The notes under the pieces are model-generated. The model did not search any database and was not told where the DNA came from. It saw nothing but the letters and a program-made list of their open reading frames with translations. A DNA stretch of 7,995 nt from Desulfobacter sp. (lineage in GTDB: Bacteria; Desulfobacterota; Desulfobacteria; Desulfobacterales; Desulfobacteraceae): contig JAQYWJ010000095.1 in NCBI GenBank assembly GCA_030145005.1, forward strand, positions 1 to 7,995, in the 5' to 3' direction. Below, one piece after another: positions 1 to 5,198 of this stretch (positions are counted from its first letter, which is position 1; each line of letters starts with the position of its first letter). The translations under genes and the position numbers were made by a program.

Positions 1-13
1 TATATATGCTGAA

Positions 14-697
14 TCAGGGCTTGAGATAAACGGATTTTGCAGCCCTGATAAAGGCTTTGACCTTTGAAATATCCTTAATCCCCTTTGCTTTTTCCACACC
101 CGAGGATACATCTACGGCATGGGGACGTGTCCTTGCAACTGCATCTGCTACATTTTCCGGGTTAAGCCCGCCTGCCAGCATCAAACGCACCTTTTTTGCC
201 ATTTCAAGGGCCTGGTCGTAATCCCAGGTTTCTGCATTTCCCCCGGGAAGTATCCCTTTGCCGTACTCGGCCAGACAAAAATCAGCGGATTTGTATTTTT
301 CCGTCTCACAAAGCTTAGGGGGCCTTGCTGCAAAAAAAGCTTTGGTCACCACAAGGTTTTGCGCTGATAAGCGGTCCGCAAGTTCAGGCGTTTCTGCGCC
401 GTGCAGCTGTACGATTTCAAGCCCGCAGGCAGAAACGGTCTGCATAATCGTGTCAAAGGTTTCGTTGACAAACACGCCGCAGGCCGGCACGCCTTGGGGA
501 AGGGCCCGGGCAATTTCCCGGGCTGTGGTTGTACTTACATGCCGGGGACTTTTTTCAAAAAAAACAAGTCCTATGATATCAGCGCCGGCTTTCACGCAGT
601 CAAGGGCATTGTCCACAAGGGTCAGGCCGCATATCTTTACAAGCACGTTGTGCCTTTGGCCGGGTATCTGCCATATCGGTGCAGGAAATTGAGCCAT
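14..697 (-). CDS. trpF: Phosphoribosylanthranilate isomerase (TrpF)
   Basis: Cytoplasmic enzyme that isomerises N-(5'-phosphoribosyl)anthranilate to the CdRP intermediate, the step before TrpC. Family motifs seen: VKICGLT (residues 20-26, C23 as the family's general base), GLVFFEKSPRHV (43-54), VQLHG (96-100), LAGGLNPENV (174-183) and AVDVSSGVE (194-202). The 227-aa product exceeds the usual ~205 because about 17 residues precede the KICG strand. The ATG at 697 has a GAGGA site 12 nt upstream, inside the end of trpC. A GTG at 646, with AAAGG about 6 nt upstream, would give a 210-aa protein of normal length and is a credible alternative start. The segment that normally holds the general-acid Asp (LLD before GG) reads CLAEYGKGILPGGNAETWDY here, so that Asp is not evident (see findings). 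It lies 5 nt after trpC and is the last complete operon gene in the window. The family is certain; the exact start is not. Confidence 0.93.
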   Translation of the reverse strand: MAQFPAPIWQIPGQRHNVLVKICGLTLVDNALDCVKAGADIIGLVFFEKSPRHVSTTTAREIARALPQGVPACGVFVNETFDTIMQTVSACGLEIVQLHGAETPELADRLSAQNLVVTKAFFAARPPKLCETEKYKSADFCLAEYGKGILPGGNAETWDYDQALEMAKKVRLMLAGGLNPENVADAVARTRPHAVDVSSGVEKAKGIKDISKVKAFIRAAKSVYLKP

Positions 698-702
698 GAC
701 TG

Positions 703-1506
703 TTAGTCGTCCTCTTCGTTGATGCCAAGAAGGGTTTTGATAAACTTGGCCGGATTCTTTGAACGGACAATGCTCTCTCCCACAAGGAAATTGAAAATAC
801 GGTTTTCAATGCCGGCTTCAATGCCGGGGCGACCGGAAATGCCCGAGGCCTCTACGGGGATGATTTCATCAGGAAAAATTTTTGCCACACGTTTTGCCAC
901 ACTTGTGTCCACCTCAAGGGTGGCAAGGTTTCTGTTGTTAATGCCCACCACCTGGGCCTGGGCTTTATATGCCTGCTCAAATTCAAACTCTGAATTGATC
1001 TCCACCAGAGGCTCCATGCCAAGTTCCCGGGTAAGAAGGGTCAGCTCTGCCTGCTGGGCCGGTTCGAGCAGGGTGGTGATCAAAAGAACCGCAGACGCCC
1101 CTGCCTTTTTGGCTTCATAAATCTGGTATTCGGAAAAGATAAAATCCTTTCGAAGGACGGGCAGATCTGTGTTTTGACACACAAGTTCAAGATCGGACAG
1201 TGTGCCTTTAAAGTACTTTGATTCCGTAAGCACCGATATGGCTCTTGCTCCGCCTTGGGTGTAGGCCCTTGCATAGGCGGCCACGTCAAGATCAATTCTG
1301 ATATCCCCCTTGGAAGGCGATGCTTTTTTGACCTCGGCAATGATACCTACCGCTTCACGGGTTGAATCCGCCATGGCATCTGCAAAAGAGGCCGGGGCCG
1401 GGGTATGTTCTGCATCATGGCGAATGGCGGTTAAGGGGACTTTGCTTTTGGCCTGGTTTATTTCTTCATTTTTAACATCAACAACAGCGTTGAGAAATCC
1501 TTTCAT
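703..1506 (-). CDS. trpC: Indole-3-glycerol-phosphate synthase (TrpC)
   Basis: Closes the pyrrole ring of CdRP to give indole-3-glycerol phosphate; cytoplasmic (beta/alpha)8 barrel. The 267-aa length is normal for a stand-alone enzyme, not fused to TrpF. Seen in order: the N-terminal helix region, IIAEVKKASPSKG (55-67, with E58 and K60 at catalytic positions), LTESKYFKG (93-101), LRKDFI (118-123, catalytic K120), EAKKAGASAVLLI (131-143), EPLVEI (165-170, E169), GINNRNL (188-194, N190), and the phosphate-binding LVGESIVRS near the C-terminus. The usual (A/S)ESGI strand reads VEASGIS here (218-224), so the Glu that normally precedes Ser is Ala220, with Glu219 one place earlier. The ATG at 1506 has a GGAAAGG site about 8 nt upstream. 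It starts 16 nt after trpD, the largest gap in the operon. Confidence 0.96.
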   Translation of the reverse strand: MKGFLNAVVDVKNEEINQAKSKVPLTAIRHDAEHTPAPASFADAMADSTREAVGIIAEVKKASPSKGDIRIDLDVAAYARAYTQGGARAISVLTESKYFKGTLSDLELVCQNTDLPVLRKDFIFSEYQIYEAKKAGASAVLLITTLLEPAQQAELTLLTRELGMEPLVEINSEFEFEQAYKAQAQVVGINNRNLATLEVDTSVAKRVAKIFPDEIIPVEASGISGRPGIEAGIENRIFNFLVGESIVRSKNPAKFIKTLLGINEEDD

Positions 1507-1522
1507 TTATCTGCCTTTCCGT

Positions 1523-2542
1523 TTAAGCGTTTTCCCTGGTATAATCTGCCAGCAGCTCAAGCTTTTCCATGGCCGCACCTGTTTCAATGGATTTTAAAGC
1601 CATCTCAATACCCTTTTCAATGGTGGGGGCGGCATCTGCAGCCACAAGGCCGGCCCCTGCATTGAGCAGGACAATATCCTGTTTCGGACCCTTTCCCCCG
1701 GACAGAATGGCCCGGGTGATGGCGGCATTGCGTTTTACATCGCCGCCCAAAAGATCCTTGGGGTCGGCGTATTCGTCAAAATAGGTCAAGGGATCCACAT
1801 CATAGGTCTTAATCATGCCGTCATTGAGTTCCGTCACCCGGGTCAGGTCTGTGGTGGTCATCTCATCCATTCCGTCATGGCCGTGAACCACAAAGGCTTT
1901 TTGCACACCCAGCAGATCCAATGCCTTTCCAAACATTTCCGTTAATTCCGGTGCATATACCCCAAGGATTTGACATGAGGCGGCTGCCGGGTTGGTCAAT
2001 GGTCCCAACATATTGAAAATGCTTCTGATCTTACATTCAGTGCGGGCTTTCATGGCGTACTTCATGGAGCCGTGGTACAGGGGCGCAAACATGAAACCAA
2101 TGCCGATCTCATTGATGGCCTCTTCCACAATTTCAGGGTCCACGCTTAAATTAATCCCAAGTTCTTCAAGCACATCCGCAGACCCGCATTTGCTGGTGAC
2201 TGACCGGTTGCCGTGTTTTGCCACGGTTACGCCGGCGCCTGCAATGACAAAGGCCGTTGTGGTGGAAATATTAAATGACCCCGAGGCGTCACCGCCTGTG
2301 CCGCAGGTGTCAATGACCTTTTTGGCAAGGGTCTGAACACGAACCGCCTTGGTCCGCATGGCCCGGGCCGCCCCTGCCAGTTCCTCAAATGTCTCCCCCT
2401 TTGTGGCAAGGGCGGCCATGAATGCGCCGACCTGGGCTTCGGTGGCCTGTCCTGAAAAAATGGTGTCCAGCATGTCTGCCATCTGGTCCTGGCTCAGATT
2501 CTGTCTGTTTACTATGGTATTCAGGTAATCTGTAAAATCCAT
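1523..2542 (-). CDS. trpD: Anthranilate phosphoribosyltransferase (TrpD)
   Basis: Transfers phosphoribose from PRPP to anthranilate; a cytoplasmic, normally homodimeric enzyme of the nucleoside phosphorylase class III/TrpD fold. The 339-aa length matches stand-alone TrpD and no glutaminase domain is fused. Seen: an N-terminal helical domain (about 1-70), the PRPP motif CGTGGDASGSFNIST (80-94), KHGNRSVTSKCGSADVLEELG (109-129), the anthranilate-binding FAPLYHGSMKY (152-162), IFNMLGPLTNPA (175-186) and HDGMDEMTTT further on, which supplies the metal-binding DE pair. The ATG at 2542 lies 1 nt after the trpG TGA, and its strong AAAGGAG site is inside the trpG 3' end, which suggests translational coupling. 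No key residue looks missing. Confidence 0.97.
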   Translation of the reverse strand: MDFTDYLNTIVNRQNLSQDQMADMLDTIFSGQATEAQVGAFMAALATKGETFEELAGAARAMRTKAVRVQTLAKKVIDTCGTGGDASGSFNISTTTAFVIAGAGVTVAKHGNRSVTSKCGSADVLEELGINLSVDPEIVEEAINEIGIGFMFAPLYHGSMKYAMKARTECKIRSIFNMLGPLTNPAAASCQILGVYAPELTEMFGKALDLLGVQKAFVVHGHDGMDEMTTTDLTRVTELNDGMIKTYDVDPLTYFDEYADPKDLLGGDVKRNAAITRAILSGGKGPKQDIVLLNAGAGLVAADAAPTIEKGIEMALKSIETGAAMEKLELLADYTRENA

Positions 2543-2543
2543 A

Positions 2544-3113
2544 TCATGCTCCTTTGATAAAGTTTCTGATCAGCCGTTTTCCCACGGTGGTCATGAAAGA
2601 TTCCGGATGGAACTGAACTCCCTGGGTGGGGTGCTCTTTGTGTTTTATACCCATGATTTCCCCGTCCAGGGTTCTGGCCGTCACTTCCAGACAGTCGGGC
2701 AGGTCCGATTCCCGAACCGCCAGGGAGTGGTAACGCATCACATTAAAGGGTTTGTTGATGCCTGAAAAAATGTGTTTGCCGTTTGCTTCCACCATGGATG
2801 TTTTGCCATGCATAATGGTCTTGGCATGGATAATGGTACCGCCAAAACTCTGGGCAATGGTCTGGTGCCCTAAACACACACCAAGAATAGGAATTTTTCC
2901 TGACAGCTTTTGTACAAGTTCAAGGCAGATGCCCGCATCCTCAGGCCTGCCCGGCCCTGGTGACAGGATAATGGCATCAAACCCCAGGCCCTCAAGTTCT
3001 GCCACGCTGATCTTATCATTTCTGAAAACCTCTGCCTGCGCCCCTGTATGCAGCACATAATGTACCAGGTTAAAGGTAAAGGAATCGTAGTTGTCTATTA
3101 TTGCTGTTTTCAT
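2544..3113 (-). CDS. trpG: Anthranilate synthase component II, glutamine amidotransferase (TrpG)
   Basis: Class I glutamine amidotransferase subunit that hydrolyses glutamine and passes ammonia to TrpE. The 189-aa length is normal. Seen: N-terminal IIDNYDSFTFNLVHY (5-19), oxyanion-loop region LSPGPGRPEDAG (50-61), nucleophile elbow GVCLGHQ (78-84, catalytic C80), HGKTS (102-106, typical of anthranilate/aminodeoxychorismate synthase glutaminases) and the FHPES triad segment (168-172, H169 and E171). In some bacteria this subunit also serves PabB in folate synthesis. The position directly after trpE makes TrpE its main partner, but a shared role cannot be excluded because no pabA or pabB is visible. 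The ATG at 3113 is 6 nt after the trpE stop, with AAGGA inside the trpE end. Confidence 0.97.
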   Translation of the reverse strand: MKTAIIDNYDSFTFNLVHYVLHTGAQAEVFRNDKISVAELEGLGFDAIILSPGPGRPEDAGICLELVQKLSGKIPILGVCLGHQTIAQSFGGTIIHAKTIMHGKTSMVEANGKHIFSGINKPFNVMRYHSLAVRESDLPDCLEVTARTLDGEIMGIKHKEHPTQGVQFHPESFMTTVGKRLIRNFIKGA

Positions 3114-3119
3114 ATCTTA

Positions 3120-4607
3120 CTATCCTTTTGGGCTTTGTGACAGAGCAAGTTTTAATGCCATTTCAACGCTTTTGGCCTTGTTGATGCATTCGTTCAATTC
3201 AGTTTCAGGATCTGAATCGTAGACAATGCCTGCACCTGCCTGGACGGTCAATGTGTCGTTTTCCATGACAGCGGTACGGATGGTGATGGCAAAATCCATG
3301 TTGCCGGTAAAGGAGATATACCCGGCAGCGCCGCCATAGATACCCCTTTGACGGTTCTCAAGCTTTCCAATGATCTCCATGGCCCGGATTTTGGGCGCAC
3401 CGGACAAGGTGCCTGCCGGAAAGGTGGCCTTGAAAAGATCAAAGGCGTCGCACTCATCTTTCAGATCACAAGTGATATTGGAGACCAGGTGCATGACATG
3501 GGAATAGCGTTCAATGACCATGGTGTCCGTCACCTGAACCGTGCCGGCCTGGGCTACCCGGCCAAGGTCATTTCGGCCAAGATCAATGAGCATGACATGC
3601 TCTGCCTTTTCCTTTTCATCATTGAGCAGATCATCGGCCAGGGCCCGGTCCGTTTGCTCGCTTTTGCCCCGGGGCCTTGTTCCGGCAATGGGTCGAAGGG
3701 TTGCCACCCGGTTTTCGAGGCGTACCATGGTTTCAGGGGAAGAGCCTGCAATGACCCGGTCCGTGAAATTCATGAAAAACATGTAAGGTGAAGGGTTGAT
3801 GTAGCGCTGGGCCCTGTAGATCAGTATAGGATCAACCTTGGTTTTGCATGAAAAGGGCTGGGAATATACAGCCTGGAAAATATCTCCCTCTACAATATGG
3901 TCCTTGATGGTTTTAACCCCTTCCATGTACTCTTCGGCCGGTGTTTCAGGTACAAGCTGTGTATCGGCAACATGGGGCGCAGTCTCGGGAACAAGCGGTT
4001 TTCCTAAATCTTTCACAAGCGTGTCAACGTTATTCCTGGCATTATCATAGACCGTGGCCGGGTCATCTGTCTTGGACAGGTAACAAATATTCAGGCAGGT
4101 CAGGGTTTGTTTGATATTGTCAAAGATGATCATCTGCTCGGGAATAATAAAGTGGCCGTATGGGGTGCCGTCGGGCAGGGCAACGTCAATATTTTCAAAA
4201 AAAGAGACCATCTCATAGGCAAAGTAGCCTGTGATTCCGCTCCAGAACCTCGGCAAATCCGGGATATCGGCAGGGGTGAATTTTTTGATCACTTCCCGCA
4301 TCACGTTTAAAGGATCATTGTCATGGGCAATTTTTTGGGTGTTGTGGCGGGTTGTCAAAAGGACATGGGTTTTAAAGATTTTGATGTGCCCAAAGGCAGA
4401 TACCCCAAGAAAGCTGTAACGGCCCCACCGCTCACCACCTTCCACACTCTCTAAAAGGAAACACGCCTTGTCCTTTTCATAGCATTTCTGCAGAATGGAT
4501 ACGGGCGTATCACTGTCTGCAAGCACCCTTGTGGCCACAGGTATGACATTGGCGGATTGGGCAAGTTTGATAAATTGGTCTTTATCCGGCAGTCTGTCTA
4601 ATATCAT
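3120..4607 (-). CDS. trpE: Anthranilate synthase component I (TrpE)
   Basis: Converts chorismate plus ammonia (delivered by TrpG) to anthranilate and pyruvate, the committed step of tryptophan synthesis. The 495-aa length fits stand-alone TrpE. Seen: the N-terminal domain with LLESVEGGERWGRYSFLG (51-68), then the chorismate-binding domain with GDIFQAVYSQ (241-250), NPSPYMFF (271-278), IAGTRPRG (307-314), DEKEKAEHVMLIDLGRNDLG (330-349), YSHVMHLVS (368-376), FPAGTLSGAPKIRAMEII (396-413), RGIYGGAAGY (421-430) and QAGAGIVYDSDPETE (456-470). The LLES and NPSPYMFF segments correspond to the Trp feedback pocket in the family, so I infer it is inhibited by tryptophan. The ATG at 4607 has AAAAGGA 7 nt upstream. 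Its transcription is predicted to pass through the trpL attenuator. Confidence 0.98.
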   Translation of the reverse strand: MILDRLPDKDQFIKLAQSANVIPVATRVLADSDTPVSILQKCYEKDKACFLLESVEGGERWGRYSFLGVSAFGHIKIFKTHVLLTTRHNTQKIAHDNDPLNVMREVIKKFTPADIPDLPRFWSGITGYFAYEMVSFFENIDVALPDGTPYGHFIIPEQMIIFDNIKQTLTCLNICYLSKTDDPATVYDNARNNVDTLVKDLGKPLVPETAPHVADTQLVPETPAEEYMEGVKTIKDHIVEGDIFQAVYSQPFSCKTKVDPILIYRAQRYINPSPYMFFMNFTDRVIAGSSPETMVRLENRVATLRPIAGTRPRGKSEQTDRALADDLLNDEKEKAEHVMLIDLGRNDLGRVAQAGTVQVTDTMVIERYSHVMHLVSNITCDLKDECDAFDLFKATFPAGTLSGAPKIRAMEIIGKLENRQRGIYGGAAGYISFTGNMDFAITIRTAVMENDTLTVQAGAGIVYDSDPETELNECINKAKSVEMALKLALSQSPKG

Positions 4608-4626
4608 TAAAAAATCCTTTTATAAG

Positions 4627-4654
4627 AAAGTCTGTGTAACCTACACAGATCTTT
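4627..4654 (-). other. Hairpin in the trpE 5' leader
   Basis: A perfect 8-bp inverted repeat, TCTGTGTA / TACACAGA with a 3-nt loop (4631-4649), extends by a further 4 bp (AAAG/CTTT) across a one-base bulge. It lies between the attenuator terminator and the trpE start and ends about 8 nt upstream of the trpE Shine-Dalgarno. There is no U-run directly after it on either strand, so it is not a convincing terminator. It may stabilise the processed trp mRNA or influence trpE initiation; that role is inference. Confidence 0.5.
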
Positions 4655-4702
4655 CAACTTTTGTTGTGGGTTGAGTCTGGGTCTTGATAGACTATATCAG
4701 CC

Positions 4703-4768
4703 CATGGCTGTTTAAAATAAAAAAGGCTGACATGGATGTTGTCAGCCTTGGGTCCGCAACAGCCATGA
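4703..4768 (-). repeat. Outer inverted repeat enclosing the trp terminator
   Basis: On the minus strand CATGGCTGTT (4768-4759) and AACAGCCATG (4712-4703) form a perfect 10-bp inverted repeat around the terminator hairpin and its U-tract. The left arm is also attenuator segment 3a. The right arm is transcribed only if RNA polymerase reads through the U-tract, so this pairing would form only in read-through RNA. Its function is unknown. Confidence 0.55.
4714..4749 (-). terminator. Rho-independent attenuator terminator of the trp leader
   Basis: On the minus strand AAGGCTGAC (4749-4741), a 9-nt loop (4740-4732) and GTCAGCCTT (4731-4723) form a perfect 9-bp stem, followed by TTTTTTATTTT (the run overlaps the stem end; U-tract to 4714). 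On the plus strand the stem has no following T-run, so it acts leftward. It sits about 107 nt before the trpE ATG and 58 nt after the trpL stop, the expected place for an attenuator that stops transcription when tryptophan is plentiful. Confidence 0.88.
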
Positions 4769-4838
4769 ATTTAAGTAAAAGCTGTTGCAGCGATATGTCA
4801 CAAGAATTTAAAGCATCTTTGATAACCGGTGCAACAGC
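4723..4838 (-). promoter_or_regulatory. trp attenuator RNA with competing pairings
   Basis: Segment 1, GCTGTTGCA (4838-4830), overlaps trpL codons 23-26, right after the last Trp codon. Segment 2, TGCAACAGC (4789-4781), is its perfect 9-nt complement. Segment 3a, GCTGTTGC (4763-4756), repeats segment 1 and can pair with segment 2 instead (8 bp). Segment 2 plus its downstream bases, CAGCTTT (4784-4778), can also pair with AAGGCTG (4749-4743), the 5' arm of the terminator, with one G-U pair. A ribosome stalled on the Trp codons would mask segment 1, free segment 2 and favour pairings that oppose the terminator. A ribosome that passes would allow 1:2 pairing and termination. The pairings are seen; the switch logic is inferred from the classical trp model. 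The 2:3a pairing does not overlap the short terminator stem, so 2:3b is the more direct antiterminator. Confidence 0.75.
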
Positions 4839-4906
4839 CATTGCCATATTGGCCAGGAATGCCACCGCCATAAATTTTGTTTCCGGCTGGTTGTAGAAGT
4901 TTTCAT
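4808..4906 (-). CDS. trpL: trp operon leader peptide (TrpL)
   Basis: A 32-codon ORF (ATG 4906-4904, TAA 4810-4808) upstream of the attenuator. Residues 13-23 read WRWHSWPIWQW: five TGG codons (4870, 4864, 4855, 4846 and 4840 at their first bases) in eleven. The rest is polar or basic and starts MKTSTTSRKQ. TAAGGG, 5 nt upstream of the ATG, is a good ribosome binding site, and the predicted promoter lies just upstream. The peptide itself is expected to have no function; its translation senses charged tRNA-Trp. At 32 residues it is longer than the 14-residue enteric TrpL, and the Trp codons are interspersed rather than adjacent. A longer ORF in another frame across this region starts at a TTG inside the predicted -10 box and runs through the terminator; I treat it as spurious. 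Confidence 0.9.
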   Translation of the reverse strand: MKTSTTSRKQNLWRWHSWPIWQWLLHRLSKML

Positions 4907-4941
4907 ACGTGCCCTTATTTGTATAGATTTTTTTAAAGACC

Positions 4942-4970
4942 AAGTTAAATGGTTTTTATCATGGTGTCAA
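4942..4970 (-). promoter_or_regulatory. Predicted sigma-70 promoter of the trp operon
   Basis: On the minus strand a perfect -35 box TTGACA (4970-4965) is followed after exactly 17 nt by TAACTT (4947-4942), a weak -10 that keeps the TA...T positions. Transcription would start near 4935, about 30 nt before the trpL ATG, giving a leader of about 220 nt to the terminator. The position fits the attenuator well. I saw no recognisable TrpR operator overlapping it. Confidence 0.65.
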
Positions 4971-4978
4971 TAAAAAAC

Positions 4979-4996
4979 GTTTCTATTTGTAGAAAC
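4979..4996. promoter_or_regulatory. 18-bp palindrome upstream of the trp promoter
   Basis: GTTTCTA - TTTG - TAGAAAC is a perfect 7-bp inverted repeat with a 4-bp spacer, ending 8 bp upstream of the TTGACA box (about -44 to -61 relative to the predicted start). The size and symmetry suit a dimeric transcription factor site. No regulator is identified; a chance palindrome in AT-rich DNA is possible. Confidence 0.35.
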
Positions 4997-5071
4997 AAAG
5001 CTTAATATCCCCCAAACAAAGACCGGACAAAGATGAAAAAAAGCTGGTACTATTTGGCTCCGACATTTATA

Positions 5072-5077
5072 TATAAT
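5072..5077 (+). promoter_or_regulatory. Candidate -10 box for the radical SAM-cinA unit
   Basis: A perfect TATAAT lies in AT-rich DNA about 120 bp before the radical SAM start. No good -35 hexamer lies 16-18 bp upstream; TTGGCT at 5054 is only 12 bp away. A start near 5084 would place the long inverted repeat at 5092-5147 in the 5' untranslated region. The call rests on the -10 alone. Confidence 0.35.
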
Positions 5078-5091
5078 GAATATTTTATTTC

Positions 5092-5147
5092 ACCATGAAG
5101 AGCATGAAGATTATATACCCAAAATCAATCTTCATGCTCTTCATGGT
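5092..5147. repeat. Long perfect inverted repeat (21-bp stem)
   Basis: CCATGAAGAGCATGAAGATT (5093-5112) and its exact reverse complement (5127-5146) flank a 14-nt spacer; one more A-T pair extends the stem to 21 bp. Each arm also contains a direct repeat of CATGAAGA. On the plus strand the stem is followed by TTTTAATTT, a weak U-tract, and on the minus strand by no U-run. It could be a leader hairpin of the rightward transcript, a boundary terminator, or a member of a dispersed palindromic repeat family. Which of these applies cannot be settled from one copy. Confidence 0.8.
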
Positions 5148-5198
5148 TTTAATTTGGATGCATCTTAACTTTATGATTTTGGTTCGGGACTGATTTAA

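Noticed and set aside
4684..4896. 70-codon plus-strand ORF in the intergenic region
   Set aside because: It is antisense to trpL and the terminator, with no promoter or ribosome site; a shadow of the structured leader.
4692..4943. 83-codon minus-strand ORF across the trp leader
   Set aside because: Its start is a TTG inside the predicted -10 box, it has no ribosome site, and it reads through the terminator; the overlapping 32-codon Trp-rich ORF explains the region better.
5054..5071. Possible sigma-54 promoter at TTGGCTCCGACATTTAT
   Set aside because: The GG at -24 has no GC at the required -12 position.
5033..5098. Plus-strand 21-codon ORF (MKKSWYYLAPTF...) upstream of the inverted repeat
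   Set aside because: Only a weak ribosome site, it overlaps the candidate TATAAT, and its stop lies in the hairpin arm. No run of a single amino acid suggests an attenuator leader.
5092..5150. Inverted repeat as a strong rho-independent terminator
   Set aside because: The stem is AT-rich, the U-run is only four bases, and no gene ends just upstream on the plus strand; the minus strand has no U-run.
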